A stretch of 64,000 bases of DNA from Modestobacter lapidis (lineage in GTDB: Bacteria; Actinomycetota; Actinomycetes; Mycobacteriales; Geodermatophilaceae): positions 62,001 to 126,000 of the forward strand of contig JABAKE010000008.1 in assembly GCA_019779905.1 (NCBI GenBank). The letters run 5' to 3'. The position numbers and the translations under genes were made by a program. Positions 45,632 through 54,572 of this stretch are shown piece after piece (the stretch's first letter is position 1; each line of letters begins with the position of its first letter). The notes below the pieces were generated by a model. The model made no database searches. It was not told the origin of the DNA and was given only the letters and a program-made list of their open reading frames with translations.

Positions 45632-47569
45632 TCAGGCTGCCGGAGCGAAGGCCTGCACGGCCGGCAGGAAGACCTGCTCGCGGTAGACGTCGCTGCGCTC
45701 CGGGCTGGCGGTGAGCTGCACCAGCGCCAGCCCGCCGGGGTGCTGCGCCAGGGCCAGGTCGACCCGCTGCCCGAGGTCGTCGACCCGGTAGAGGTCCCAG
45801 GTGAGGAACGGCGACTGCAGCTGCCCCACCGGCTCCGGGGGCGAGCCGGTGCCGAGCTGCGCGCCCAGCTGCTGGAGCAGCTGGTCGGCGGTGACCCCGG
45901 GGACGACCTGCTGGATCAGGGAGACCAGCGGCGACGCCTGGAACACCCCGGGCACGACCTCGGTCCACCCGTCCGGCCGCACCCCGGCCGCTCCGCCGTC
46001 CTCGGCCTGCCACGACGCCATCTCGACGGCGACGGAGTCGGCGGTGAACGCCGGTGCGTCGATCTGCTCGATGCAGGCGGCATCCGGTGCAGCACCGGGG
46101 TCGTCGAGGAACGCCGAGGTCAGCTGCACCGCGCACTCGTGGACGGCGACGGATCCGTGCCCGGTGACGGGGAAGGAGAAGAAGAAGCTGTTGGGCAGGT
46201 CGTCGCTGATCGACTCCCCCCACCGCGGGGGCGTGATCGGGTCGAGGTCGCCGGCGAGCACCAGCGTCGGGATCTCGCTGACCAGCGGCTCGTTCTCCGC
46301 CTCCCCCGGCTCACCGGCGTCCCAGGTGGCGCAGACGTCGAAGATCCCGGCGCCCAGGGTCGGTGCGCTCTCGAAGAAGCCCTCGACCAGGGGGTGGTCG
46401 TCGGCGGCCGCGGCGACCGTCTGCTCGCTGCTGAACGGCACCTCCTCCTGGCACTGCACGGCCAGCTGCTGGCCGACGGCGACGAGGTCGAGCTGCTGGG
46501 CGAAGGCGCTGAGGAGCAGGCCGATCGTGCCGACGTCCCCGCCCGCCGCCGCGTCGATGATCTCGGGGAGGAAGGGCACCAGCTCGGTGGAGTAGAGGCT
46601 CTGGAACAGGAACCCGGTGAGCCCGGCGCCGTCCAGCTCGCTCTCCACCCGCTGGCCGGTGGTCGGGTCGAGCAGGGTGACCGGTACCGGCTGGGCGTCG
46701 AACTGCTCGGCGAGGCCGGTGAACGTCTGCTCCAGGTCGGGGAAGCGCTCGGCGCACCCGGCGTCGTCCGCGCAGACGTCGAAGAGGGCCTCCATCGCCC
46801 GGGCAGCATTCCGCGGCGCCTCGCCGTACAGGTCGGCGTCGATCGGGTACGCCGCGTCGAGCACCACCGAGCGGATGCCCCCGGGGGTGTCGCGCATGGC
46901 GGTCTGCGCCAGCCGCGTGCCGTAGGAGATCCCGTAGAGGTTCCACTCCTCGTACTCCAGGGCCCGGCGCAGGTCGTCGAGGTCGGCGGCGGACGCGGCG
47001 CTGTTGTAGTCGGCGAGGTCGATGCCCTCGTCGAGCAGCCGCTGCCGGCAGGTGTCGAGGGACTCGACGGCCTGCTCCGCCAGCTCCTCCTCGGGAAGAT
47101 CGGACCCCAGCGTCTCCCGGACCCACGAGCTGTACTCGTCGCACGCCAGCGACGGCTCGGTCAGCCCGGTTCCCCGCTGGTCGAGGATCACCAGGTCGCG
47201 GGTGGCGGTCAGCGGCTCGTACAGCTGGCCGAACGCCAGCGGCACGAACTCCAGCGCGCCCTGGCCCGGCCCGCCGGAGAGGTAGACGACCGGGTCGTCG
47301 GCCGGGGCATCAGCCGTGGAGCGGGCGATCCCGAAGGCGAGGTCGATCGTGCCGGCGTCGGGTTCGGCCCGGTCGGCGGGCACCTCGAGCGTCCCGCACT
47401 CGATGTCGACCCCGGCCGGCACGTCGAACCCGCAGGCGCCCCACTCGACGTCCCGGACGGGGGTGCTCGCGGCGGCCGCCGGCTCCGCCCCGTTCTCGGC
47501 CTCGGCGCCGGTGCACCCGGCCGCGAGGAGCAGGAGGGCGAGCAGCACAGCCGGGGGACGACGCTCCAT
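45632..47569 (-). CDS. Exported alpha/beta-hydrolase, tripeptidyl aminopeptidase (SlpD-like) family
   Basis: 645 aa lipoprotein: the signal region VLLALLLLAAGC ends in a lipobox. The alpha/beta-hydrolase domain has the oxyanion motif YLSGGPGQGALEF, DQRGTGLTEPSLAC and the nucleophile elbow YGISYGTRLAQ (Ser). The C-terminal TAP-like domain has the Asp in LVLAGDLDPITPP and His in PVTGHGSVAVHECA. Family members (S33, Streptomyces Tap/SlpD) remove N-terminal tripeptides or other peptides at the cell surface. About 110 residues follow the TAP domain (to FAPAA), more than usual, and resemble no domain I know. AAGGAG lies five bases before ATG 47569. Confidence 0.9.
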   Translation of the reverse strand: MERRPPAVLLALLLLAAGCTGAEAENGAEPAAAASTPVRDVEWGACGFDVPAGVDIECGTLEVPADRAEPDAGTIDLAFGIARSTADAPADDPVVYLSGGPGQGALEFVPLAFGQLYEPLTATRDLVILDQRGTGLTEPSLACDEYSSWVRETLGSDLPEEELAEQAVESLDTCRQRLLDEGIDLADYNSAASAADLDDLRRALEYEEWNLYGISYGTRLAQTAMRDTPGGIRSVVLDAAYPIDADLYGEAPRNAARAMEALFDVCADDAGCAERFPDLEQTFTGLAEQFDAQPVPVTLLDPTTGQRVESELDGAGLTGFLFQSLYSTELVPFLPEIIDAAAGGDVGTIGLLLSAFAQQLDLVAVGQQLAVQCQEEVPFSSEQTVAAAADDHPLVEGFFESAPTLGAGIFDVCATWDAGEPGEAENEPLVSEIPTLVLAGDLDPITPPRWGESISDDLPNSFFFSFPVTGHGSVAVHECAVQLTSAFLDDPGAAPDAACIEQIDAPAFTADSVAVEMASWQAEDGGAAGVRPDGWTEVVPGVFQASPLVSLIQQVVPGVTADQLLQQLGAQLGTGSPPEPVGQLQSPFLTWDLYRVDDLGQRVDLALAQHPGGLALVQLTASPERSDVYREQVFLPAVQAFAPAA

Positions 47570-47632
47570 GGGTCTCCTTCTCGGTCCTCGTCGGGCCGGT
47601 GACGGTAGCAGCGCGGCTGCCCGGCCGCCGGG

Positions 47633-48385
47633 TCACGCAGCCGGGCGCTCCGCGGCCGGAGCACCCGACCGGTACGTCGGGCCGGCGACCCGGACCAGCG
47701 GGACGAGGCCGTCCGCGGCGCTCCGGCGCGGCCACGCCGCCCGCCGGGACGACGGCCACCGCGGAACGCCGGCCCCGACCGGACCGCCACTCCCGGTCCG
47801 GCCGCGCAGCGCGAGCAACCCCACCAGGACCGCCCCGCCGACCAGCAGCAGGTGCACCCCGGCGCGCTCGACGTGCACGTGCCCCGCACCCAGGTCGCCG
47901 ACGGTCACCCAGGCGAGGACGGCGGTGAACGGCAGTAGGAACGGCAGCGAGCCGGCCGCGAGCCGCGGGCGGGCGGCGACGACGAGAAAGCACGCGGCCA
48001 GACCCAGGTTCCACGCCGCCGTCTCGTTGACCAGGTGCGGGGGCGCCGACATCGCGGCCTCCGCGCCGCCGGTCAGCGCCGGCAGGGCCACGGCCAGCTG
48101 ACCGGCACCGACGGCCAGGAGTGCCAGCCGGAGCCCGGCGTCCACCCACCGGCGCCGGATCCCCCGGGAACCGGCCGGCAGGGCCGCCAGCACGGCCGCG
48201 CTCACGTCCGGCACCCGGGGAGCCGGGACGAGCCGCACCCGGCGGGTCACCTCGGCCGCGGCCTGCTGCCAGTTCCGGCAGGCGGCGCAGCCGGTCAGGT
48301 GCTCGTCGACCCGGGCCGCGGGCATCCCCGGCGACTCGCCGTCCAGCTGGGCGGACATCGCCTCGCGGAAGGGTTCACAGGTCAC
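47633..48385 (-). CDS. Zinc-finger anti-sigma factor with membrane helices
   Basis: 250 aa. The N-terminus carries a zf-HC2 ZAS motif (CEPFREAMSAQLDGES, then DEHLTGCAACRNW: His-x3-Cys-x2-Cys), which binds and inhibits an ECF sigma factor, often released by redox or metal change. Residues about 90-205 contain four membrane helices (LRLALLAVGAGQLAVALPAL, LGLAACFLVVAA, LLPFTAVLAWVTV, LLLVGGAVLVGLLAL). The last 45 residues are Arg/Pro-rich. GTG 48385 follows GACTAT by six bases. It diverges from the sigma gene with 46 bp between, an unusual layout since most sigma/anti-sigma pairs are co-directional operons. Confidence 0.88.
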   Translation of the reverse strand: MTCEPFREAMSAQLDGESPGMPAARVDEHLTGCAACRNWQQAAAEVTRRVRLVPAPRVPDVSAAVLAALPAGSRGIRRRWVDAGLRLALLAVGAGQLAVALPALTGGAEAAMSAPPHLVNETAAWNLGLAACFLVVAARPRLAAGSLPFLLPFTAVLAWVTVGDLGAGHVHVERAGVHLLLVGGAVLVGLLALRGRTGSGGPVGAGVPRWPSSRRAAWPRRSAADGLVPLVRVAGPTYRSGAPAAERPAA

Positions 48386-48431
48386 GCTGGCATAGTCGGC
48401 GGCGACAGCCGAGGAGTTCCCGGAGGGCGAC

Positions 48432-48983
48432 GTGGGACAGCTGGAACGTCTCGCGGCGCTGGCCGGCGCGGGCGACCGGGACGCGCAGGCGGCCCTGGTG
48501 CGCGCGACCCAGGCCGACGTGTGGCGGTTGTGCGCGCACCTGGCCGACCGGCAGGTCGCCGAGGACCTCACCCAGGAGACCTTCCTGCGGGCGCTGCCCG
48601 CGCTGGGCCGGTTCGAGGGCCGCGCCAGCCTGCGGACGTGGCTGCTGTCCATCGCCCGCCGGGTGTGCGCCGACCACGTGCGGGCCAAGCAGCGGCGCCC
48701 GCTGGTCCTGGTCGGCGAGGACACCGACCTGGCCGGCCTGGCGCGCGACGTCCCGGCCGGCGAGGTGGCCGGGACGGTCGCCGCCCAGGACCTGCTCGAC
48801 CGGCTCGACCCCGGACGCCGCGAGGCCTTCGTGCTCACCCAGCTGATGGGGCTCCCCTACGCCGAGGCCGCCGAGGTGGCCGGCTGCCCGATCGGCACCA
48901 TCCGCTCCCGGGTCGCCCGGGCCCGCACCGACCTGGTCGAGGCGCTGGGCACTCGTCGTGGAGCGGCGGATTCGTCGGCGTGA
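48432..48983 (+). CDS. ECF RNA polymerase sigma factor (SigC-like)
   Basis: 183 aa. Region 2 at residues about 22-90 (ADRQVAEDLTQETFLRALPALGRFEGRASLRTWLLSIARR) and region 4 at about 118-172 (LDPGRREAFVLTQLMGLPYAEAAEVAGCPIGTIRSRVARAR). No extra C-terminal domain. The combination with a CtaG gene next door and the overall length recall mycobacterial SigC, linked to copper acquisition; this assignment is tentative. GTG 48432 has GGAGGG four bases upstream. The adjacent divergent gene encodes its likely anti-sigma factor. Its stop codon lies in the loop of a hairpin shared with convergent ctaG. Confidence 0.9.
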   Translation: MGQLERLAALAGAGDRDAQAALVRATQADVWRLCAHLADRQVAEDLTQETFLRALPALGRFEGRASLRTWLLSIARRVCADHVRAKQRRPLVLVGEDTDLAGLARDVPAGEVAGTVAAQDLLDRLDPGRREAFVLTQLMGLPYAEAAEVAGCPIGTIRSRVARARTDLVEALGTRRGAADSSA

Positions 48984-49001
48984 CGCCGACGGATCCACTC
49001 C
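48960..49001. terminator. Bidirectional hairpin with stop codon in loop
   Basis: Imperfect 18-21 bp stem (48960-48980 with 48984-49001; the GTCGGCG/CGCCGAC part is perfect) and a 3-nt loop formed by the TGA of the sigma gene. The right arm GACGGATCCACTCCG (48988-49002) is identical to that of the terminator at 10308-10322. Confidence 0.7.
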
Positions 49002-49003
49002 GT

Positions 49004-49987
49004 TCAGGGCTGCTGGGCGGCCAGCCGGCGCAGCCTCTCGTTGTAGGCGGTGAGCGCCGGGTCCTCACCGCTCTCCCCGCGGGCGATGGCCCGCTCGCGG
49101 GCCCGCTCGGCCGCCCGGTTGGCGCGGTCCTCCGAGCGGCTCCACTGCACGAAGACGATGGCCAGCACGATCACCGTCGGGAACTCGCCGAACGACCAGG
49201 CGATGCCACCCGCCCAGCCCTGGTCGAACAGCGGGTCGATGTCCCAGGCCTCCGGGATCGAGGAGTAGCTGGTCAGCAGCAGGCTGCTGCTCATCATCAC
49301 GATGACGCCGAAGAACGCGTGGAACGGCGCCGGCAGCAGCAGCTCGAGCATCCGGCCGCCGTGCCCGGAACGCCGGGGCCACGGGTCGACGGCCAGGATC
49401 GGCCCGAAGAACAGCAGCCCGGTGACCAGGAAGTGCAGCAGCATGAGCGTGTGGCCGGGGGTGGTGGCCATCAGGTCGTCGAAGACCGGGGTGAAGTAGA
49501 CGCCGTAGAGGCTGGCGATGAACAGCGGCACGGTGAACAGCGGGTGCGACACGAACCGGCCCAGCCGGCTGTGCAGCCCGGCCAGCAGCAGCCGGCGCGG
49601 CACCCCGGAGGTCCCCTGGCTGCTGGGCAGCACCCGCAGCGCGAGGGTCACCGGCGCGCCCAGCAGCAGGCCCAGCGGCGAGAGCATCGTCAGCACCATG
49701 TGCTGGACCATGTGCACGCTGAACAGGCCCATGCCGTAGGACTGCAGGCCGCTGGCGCAGACGTGGAACACGCTCGCGGCGCCGGCGAGGAAGGCGACGG
49801 TGCGCAGCACCGGCCAGGCGATCCCACGCCGGTGCAGCTGCCAGACCCCGGCCAGGTAGACGGCGGCGAGGACCAGCGCCAGCCAGGCGACCGGGGAGGC
49901 GTAGCCGAGGTCGAGGGCCAGCAGCCGCCCCAGGGTGGGCGGCGGCTCCGGCAGGACGTGCCCCATGCTGCCGTGCTCGTGCTCCAC
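49004..49987 (-). CDS. ctaG: CtaG/caa3-type cytochrome c oxidase assembly factor
   Basis: 327 aa membrane protein of the caa3_CtaG family with about seven helices between residues 30 and 275. His/Met-rich loops fit copper handling: VHMVQHMVLTMLSPLG, FHVCASGLQSYGMGLFS, MLLHFLVTGLLFFGPI and FHAFFGVIVMM. The N-terminus EHEHGSMGHV is also His/Met-rich. These proteins help deliver copper to the oxidase Cu centre. The cytoplasmic tail is Arg/Glu-rich. GTG 49987 has GAGGAG upstream. It is convergent with the ECF sigma gene. Confidence 0.92.
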   Translation of the reverse strand: MEHEHGSMGHVLPEPPPTLGRLLALDLGYASPVAWLALVLAAVYLAGVWQLHRRGIAWPVLRTVAFLAGAASVFHVCASGLQSYGMGLFSVHMVQHMVLTMLSPLGLLLGAPVTLALRVLPSSQGTSGVPRRLLLAGLHSRLGRFVSHPLFTVPLFIASLYGVYFTPVFDDLMATTPGHTLMLLHFLVTGLLFFGPILAVDPWPRRSGHGGRMLELLLPAPFHAFFGVIVMMSSSLLLTSYSSIPEAWDIDPLFDQGWAGGIAWSFGEFPTVIVLAIVFVQWSRSEDRANRAAERARERAIARGESGEDPALTAYNERLRRLAAQQP

Positions 49988-50031
49988 GCCTGCTCCTCCT
50001 CAGCCCCTCGGTACCGCCCTCACGGTAGGCC

Positions 50032-50958
50032 TCACCGGAGGGTGACCTGGCGGGACAGCAGCCCGGCGCGGGACCGCCGCTCGTCGGCGGTCAGCGGGGA
50101 GTCCAGGCGCAACGCGGCCTCCAGCGCCGCCTGTAGCTCGGTGGCGGGGCCGGCCCAGTCGGCGCCCGGCGTCCCGGCCGGCACGTCCCAGACCGGGACG
50201 ACGAGGCCGTGGGCGCGGAAGGCGCCGGCGTAGCGGGTGTCCTCGCCCAGGGTCAGCTGCTCGGCGGCGCGCAGCCGGGCCAGCGCGTCGAGCAACCGCT
50301 CCTCCGGCTCCGGCCGCACCCACCGCACGTGGGCGCGGTCGGCGGCCGGCTGGCACCAGTAGGCGGCGTCCAGCCCGGCCAGCCGCACGGTGGGCATGAC
50401 CGCCTCGTTGGCCTGCTCCAGACCGCGGCGCGCGGCGGGGCCGGGGTCGGTGCCCTCCAGCCAGAACTCGAAGTCGTCGTGCACGGTGACGTCCAGCGGG
50501 GCGCTCGGGTCGAGCAGCTCCTGCAGCCGCGGACCGGCCGACCCGGCGCCGCCGATCGGGCCCGGGTCCACGGGCGCGCCGGCCGGCGCCTCGAGGGCGG
50601 CGGCCAGCGCCGTCCCGATGTCGCGGCTGACGTCGTCGGAGGAGGTGGGCAGCTGGAGGCCCAGCAGGATCTCGCCGCTGGCGCGGACCAGCGCGGGGGC
50701 GCCGCCGGGCAGCACGCTGGCCAGGGTGATGCGCCGGCCGGCCGTCGTCGTGAGGGGCGCGGTGGCGGCCGGCACCAGCTCGCGCAGGGCGATCCAGTCG
50801 GCCTCGCCGGGCAGCCCCTCGAAGGGACGGCGCACCGGCGGGGCGTACCCCGAGCCGTGGCAGTGCTTGTAGCGGCGGCCCGAACCACAGGGGCACGGCG
50901 CCTTGGGGTTGACCTCCCCGGGGGCGGCGGGGGCGGCGGAGCGCTTGCGGGAGACCAT
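50032..50958 (-). CDS. DUF5926 protein with N-terminal SEC-C zinc motif
   Basis: 308 aa. Residues 17-36 contain the SEC-C metal-binding motif (NPKAPCPCGSGRRYKHCHG). The remainder is the actinobacterial DUF5926 domain (ITLASVLPGGAPALV, HDDFEFWLEG, YWCQPAADRAHVRWV). Function unknown; SEC-C motifs mediate zinc-dependent protein or nucleic-acid contacts, as at the SecA C-terminus. ATG 50958 lies 7 nt after TACGCT, so probably leaderless. Repeat R8 fills the 92-bp gap to the divergent P450 gene. Confidence 0.9.
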   Translation of the reverse strand: MVSRKRSAAPAAPGEVNPKAPCPCGSGRRYKHCHGSGYAPPVRRPFEGLPGEADWIALRELVPAATAPLTTTAGRRITLASVLPGGAPALVRASGEILLGLQLPTSSDDVSRDIGTALAAALEAPAGAPVDPGPIGGAGSAGPRLQELLDPSAPLDVTVHDDFEFWLEGTDPGPAARRGLEQANEAVMPTVRLAGLDAAYWCQPAADRAHVRWVRPEPEERLLDALARLRAAEQLTLGEDTRYAGAFRAHGLVVPVWDVPAGTPGADWAGPATELQAALEAALRLDSPLTADERRSRAGLLSRQVTLR

Positions 50959-50974
50959 GGCTGTCAGCGTAGGT

Positions 50975-51034
50975 GGCCGCCTCGCGGGGTCCCGTCACGA
51001 GCCTGCGAGTGGCGGGGGACGAGGCGGTCCTTTC
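50975..51034 (-). repeat. Hairpin repeat copy R8
   Basis: Minus orientation, starting TGAAAGGACC; perfect 8-bp outer stem CCGCCTCG (50977-50984 plus strand) with CGAGGCGG (51020-51027); core CTCGCAGGCTC. It lies between two divergent genes, upstream of both, so it cannot be serving as a simple terminator here. Confidence 0.85.
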
Positions 51035-51050
51035 ATTAGGCTGCCCTCCC

Positions 51051-52247
51051 GTGACTCCCCTGGACCTGACCGACCCGGCCGTCGTCGCCGACCCGTATCC
51101 GGCGTTCGCCCGGGCCCGGTCCGAAGCTGCCGTCCAGTGGCACGAGGGCATGGGCCTCTGGCTGGCGTTCACCCACGCGGAGTCCAACGCGGTGCTGCGC
51201 GACCGCCGGCTGGGCCGGATCTGGCGCGACAAGGAGCCGGCCGAGCGGTTCGGCAGCTTCAACCTGATCCACCGCAACGCGATCCTGGAGATGGAGCCGC
51301 CGGACCACACCCGGCTGCGCCGGCTGATCAGCACCGCCTTCGCGCGCGGGCACGTCGAGCGACTGCGGCCCTGGGTGCAGGAGCTGGCCGACTCGCTGGT
51401 CGACGGCCTGGTGGCGCGCTCCGGCGGCTCGACGCCGGTCGACGTGCTCAGCGGGATGGCCGAGGAGCTGCCGGTTGCGGTGATCGCCGAGCTGCTCGGC
51501 GTGCCCGACGCCGACCGGCCGCTGTTGCGGCCGTGGTCCAACGCGATCGTGAAGATGTACGAGTACGGCCGGACGACGCAGGTCGAGGACGACGCCGAGC
51601 GGGCGGCCGCCGAGTTCGTCGGCTACCTGCGCGAGCTCGCCGCACAGCGGCGCACCGCGCCCGGTGAGGACCTGCTGTCGCACCTGGTCACCGTGCGCGA
51701 CTCCGACGGCGACCGGCTCACCGAGGACGAGCTGGTCACCACCTGCATCCTGCTGCTCAACGCCGGCCACGAGGCGACCGTGAACGTCAGCGGCAACGGG
51801 CTGCTGGCGCTGCTCGAGCACCCGGACCAGCTGCAGCGGCTGCGGAACGACCCCGCCCTGCTGCCGACGGCGATCGAGGAGCTGATGCGCTACGACTCCC
51901 CGCTGCAGCTGTTCGAGCGCACCGCCACCGAGGACATCGGGATCGGCGGGGTGACCGTGCAGGCTGGGGAGAAGATCGCTGCGCTGCTGGGCGCGGCAAA
52001 CCGCGATCCCGCCGTGTTCGCCGACGCCGACACCCTCGACGTCGGCCGCACCGACAACCCGCACATCACCTTCGGCGCCGGCGTGCACTTCTGCATCGGC
52101 GCCCCGCTGGCCCGGGTGGAGCTGCAGGCCTCCTTCGGCGCGCTGCTGCGGCGCACGTCGGCGCTGGAGCTCGGCGCCCCGGCGCGGCGTCGTCCCGAGT
52201 TCGTCATCCGCGGGCTCCGGGAACTGCCGGTGATCCTCACGGTGTGA
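51051..52247 (+). CDS. Cytochrome P450
   Basis: 398 aa soluble bacterial P450 monooxygenase. The haem ligand is Cys348 in FGAGVHFCIGAPLAR; the I-helix oxygen-binding segment is LLLNAGHEATVN (Glu-Ala-Thr in place of the more usual acid-Thr-Thr); the K-helix ExxR is EELMRYDSP. All core features are intact. The substrate is unknown and no ferredoxin or reductase gene is adjacent. GTG 51051 lies 8 nt after TAGGCT and just after repeat R8; the upstream open frame runs through the repeat and is not coding. It converges on the toxin-antitoxin pair. Confidence 0.94.
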   Translation: MTPLDLTDPAVVADPYPAFARARSEAAVQWHEGMGLWLAFTHAESNAVLRDRRLGRIWRDKEPAERFGSFNLIHRNAILEMEPPDHTRLRRLISTAFARGHVERLRPWVQELADSLVDGLVARSGGSTPVDVLSGMAEELPVAVIAELLGVPDADRPLLRPWSNAIVKMYEYGRTTQVEDDAERAAAEFVGYLRELAAQRRTAPGEDLLSHLVTVRDSDGDRLTEDELVTTCILLLNAGHEATVNVSGNGLLALLEHPDQLQRLRNDPALLPTAIEELMRYDSPLQLFERTATEDIGIGGVTVQAGEKIAALLGAANRDPAVFADADTLDVGRTDNPHITFGAGVHFCIGAPLARVELQASFGALLRRTSALELGAPARRRPEFVIRGLRELPVILTV

Positions 52248-52294
52248 TCCCGGGCCGCTCCGCACGCTCCCGTCAGCTGTCCGGGGAGCCGCGA

Positions 52295-52711
52295 TCAGAT
52301 GTGTGTGATCACGATGTGCGGATGCGCCGCCGTCAATGCGGTCATGTCGACGGGGTCCGAGGTCAGCAGCATGAGCGGGCGGGGCTGAACCATTGCTGCG
52401 ACCGCGATGTTCGCGTCGACCGTCGCGTCGTTCCTGGTGGCGACGGTGCCCAACAGCCGGCCGGCTTCCTTCGCGCTCTCCTCGGTCACCGGGACGACGT
52501 CCACGGCCTTGATGACGCGGCGCACCTTTGCGTCCCGCGGACCACCTCCGAGCGTCTCGGTCAGGCTCAGCGCCGACACGACGACCCGGGCACCCCGCCG
52601 CTCGGCGGCCTGCAGGAAGGCCCGCACCCCGACGTCACCGACAGCTGCCTTGCTGATGCCCTCCGAGTCGAGGAACAGCGTCCCGGGGGCGGTCACGTGC
52701 TTCTGGGCCAT
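52295..52711 (-). CDS. vapC: PIN-domain toxin (VapC family)
   Basis: 138 aa PIN-domain ribonuclease-type toxin. Conserved acidic residues for Mg2+ binding appear in GTLFLDSEGISKA (Asp), SALSLTETLGG (Glu), ATVDANIAVAAM (Asp) and LLTSDPVDM (Asp). VapC toxins cut tRNA or rRNA to stop growth. Its start lies within the 3' end of the antitoxin gene (19-bp overlap), so it is translationally coupled and made after the antitoxin, the usual order. Confidence 0.88.
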   Translation of the reverse strand: MAQKHVTAPGTLFLDSEGISKAAVGDVGVRAFLQAAERRGARVVVSALSLTETLGGGPRDAKVRRVIKAVDVVPVTEESAKEAGRLLGTVATRNDATVDANIAVAAMVQPRPLMLLTSDPVDMTALTAAHPHIVITHI

Positions 52712-52992
52712 GCGGCTTCCGCCTCCGCGACCAGGGCCTCCGGCACGGGGCCGTGCTCCGCGTCCAGCTCGTCGAGCAGATCCCGCAACCGATCAGCTGC
52801 CAACGACGCCTCCACGGCGGCGGTCAGATACGCGGAGAGGCCACCCTTGTCCGCCCGCGCACGGGCTTCGGCCAGGACGTGCTCGGGCATCGTCACACTG
52901 ACCTTCGTGAAGGCACCCCCCGTTGTTCCGGCCGGCCGCCGGGGCGGCTTCTCGGGAGCAACGGCCAGCGCCCGGGACGCCTCTGGACTCAT
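52693..52992 (-). CDS. Ribbon-helix-helix antitoxin
   Basis: 99 aa. A short N-terminal tail is followed by a ribbon-helix-helix segment (FTKVSVTMPEHVLAEARARAD, residues about 28-48) and a second helix (GGLSAYLTAAVEASL). The C-terminal acidic part (RDLLDELDAEHGPV) would wrap the PIN toxin. It binds DNA as a dimer and neutralises VapC. ATG 52992 is 6 nt after TAGGAT, and the first base of the start codon is also the first base of a perfect palindrome, so autoregulation is very likely. Confidence 0.87.
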   Translation of the reverse strand: MSPEASRALAVAPEKPPRRPAGTTGGAFTKVSVTMPEHVLAEARARADKGGLSAYLTAAVEASLAADRLRDLLDELDAEHGPVPEALVAEAEAAWPRST

Positions 52993-53024
52993 GGCCTGAT
53001 CCTACCGTCGGTAGGATCAGGCCA
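52992..53024. promoter_or_regulatory. Perfect 15-bp inverted repeat, toxin-antitoxin operator
   Basis: Arms TGGCCTGATCCTACC (52992-53006) and GGTAGGATCAGGCCA (53010-53024) separated by GTC. On the minus strand it covers the putative -10 TAGGAT and reaches the antitoxin start codon. This is the expected place for the antitoxin complex to repress its own promoter. It could also fold as a hairpin behind the araA gene. Confidence 0.8.
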
Positions 53025-53051
53025 ACGCCACCGCGCCCGGGCGACGGTCGC

Positions 53052-54572
53052 TTAGAGGCGCTGGGCCAGCCGCTGGTAGGCCGCGCTCCAGCGCAGCTCC
53101 TGGGCCAGGCTGCGCCGCGTGGTGTCGGCGTCGATCAGCACCAGCTCGGTCCCGAACACCTCGGCCAGGTCGGTGAGCTCGTCGGCCCCGAGCTGGGTCG
53201 ACAGCACCGTGTGGTGCGGCCCGCCGGCGGTCAGCCAGCCCTCGGTCGCCGTCTCGAAGTCCGGCCGGGGCTCCCAGACCGCGCGCGCGACCGGCAGGTT
53301 GGGCAGCGGCTCGGACGGCGCGACGACGTCGATCTCGTTGGCCACCCAGCGGAACCGGTCGCCCAGGTCCGACCAGCCCACCGTGATGCCGGCGGCCGGT
53401 GCGGCACTGAACACCAGCCGCGCGGGGTCCTCCCGGCCGCCGATCCCCAGCGGGTGCACTTCCAGCCGGGGCCGCTCGCCGGCGATCGTGGGGCAGACCT
53501 CCAGCATGTGCGCGCCGAGGATCCTGGGGGTGTCCGCGGCCAGGTCGTAGGTGTAGTCCTCCATGAAGGAGGTGCCGCCGGGCAGCCCGGCGGCGGCGAC
53601 CTTCAGCACCCGCAGCAGCGCCGAGGTCTTCCAGTCACCCTCACCGCCGAAGCCGTACCCGTCGGCCATCAGCCGCTGGACGGCGAGCCCGGGGAGCTGC
53701 CGCAGCCCGCCGAGGTCCTCGAAGTTGGTGGTGAACGCGCCGAAGCCCCCGTCGGTCAGGAACGACCGGAGCGCGACCTCGACCCGGGCCTGGTAGCGCA
53801 CGCTGTCGTGCCGTGCGCCGCCGGGGCGCAGGTCGTCGTCCATGTCGTACAGGTCGCCGTACTCGGCCACCACCGCGTCGACCGCGGCGTCGCCGACGGT
53901 GTCGACCACCTCGACCAGGTCGTTCACGCCCCAGGTGTTCACCGACATGCCGAAGCGGATCTCCGCCTCGACCTTGTCGCCCTCGGTGACCGCGACGTTC
54001 CGCATGTTGTCGCCGAACCGGGCCAGCCGGAGACCGCGGGCGGCGGCGGCGCCGGCCGCGGCCCGGGCCCAGGACCCGACCCGGGCCTGCACCCGCGGCT
54101 TGCCGACGTGCCCGGCCACCGTGGTGCGCGGCGTGCGCAACCGGGTGAGCATGAACCCGTACTCGCGGTCGCCGTGGGCGGCCTGGTTGAGGTTCATGAA
54201 GTCCATGTCGATCGTCGCCCACGGCAGCGCGGCGTCGGCCTGGGTGTGCAGGTGCAGCAGCGGCTTGCGCAGCGCGTCGAGCCCGGAGATCCACATCTTC
54301 GCCGGGGAAAAGGTGTGCATCCAGGTGATGACGCCGATGCAGGCCGGGTCCTCGTTGGCCTCGCCCATGATCCGGCGGATGCCGCCGGCGTCGGTGAGCA
54401 CCGGCTTCCAGACCACCCGCACCGGGACGGCGTCGGCGTCGTCCAGCACGGCGGCCACCCGCTGGGACTGCCCGGCGACCTGCTGCAAGGTCTCCTCGCC
54501 GTACAGCCCCTGGCTGCCGGTGAGGAACCAGACCTCGAGTCCGTCGAACGCCACCTCTTGCTCCTTCGTCAT
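53052..54572 (-). CDS. araA: L-arabinose isomerase
   Basis: 506 aa, the normal size. Converts L-arabinose to L-ribulose. Recognisable segments: [18 protein letters not shown] at the N-terminus, [13 protein letters not shown], and the Mn-binding Glu/His set in [34 protein letters not shown] and [12 protein letters not shown] 54572 overlaps the araD stop (ATGA). It is the last gene of lacI-araB-araD-araA and uses a TAA stop, rare in this window. The toxin-antitoxin operator follows 27 bp downstream. Confidence 0.97.
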   Translation of the reverse strand: MTKEQEVAFDGLEVWFLTGSQGLYGEETLQQVAGQSQRVAAVLDDADAVPVRVVWKPVLTDAGGIRRIMGEANEDPACIGVITWMHTFSPAKMWISGLDALRKPLLHLHTQADAALPWATIDMDFMNLNQAAHGDREYGFMLTRLRTPRTTVAGHVGKPRVQARVGSWARAAAGAAAARGLRLARFGDNMRNVAVTEGDKVEAEIRFGMSVNTWGVNDLVEVVDTVGDAAVDAVVAEYGDLYDMDDDLRPGGARHDSVRYQARVEVALRSFLTDGGFGAFTTNFEDLGGLRQLPGLAVQRLMADGYGFGGEGDWKTSALLRVLKVAAAGLPGGTSFMEDYTYDLAADTPRILGAHMLEVCPTIAGERPRLEVHPLGIGGREDPARLVFSAAPAAGITVGWSDLGDRFRWVANEIDVVAPSEPLPNLPVARAVWEPRPDFETATEGWLTAGGPHHTVLSTQLGADELTDLAEVFGTELVLIDADTTRRSLAQELRWSAAYQRLAQRL

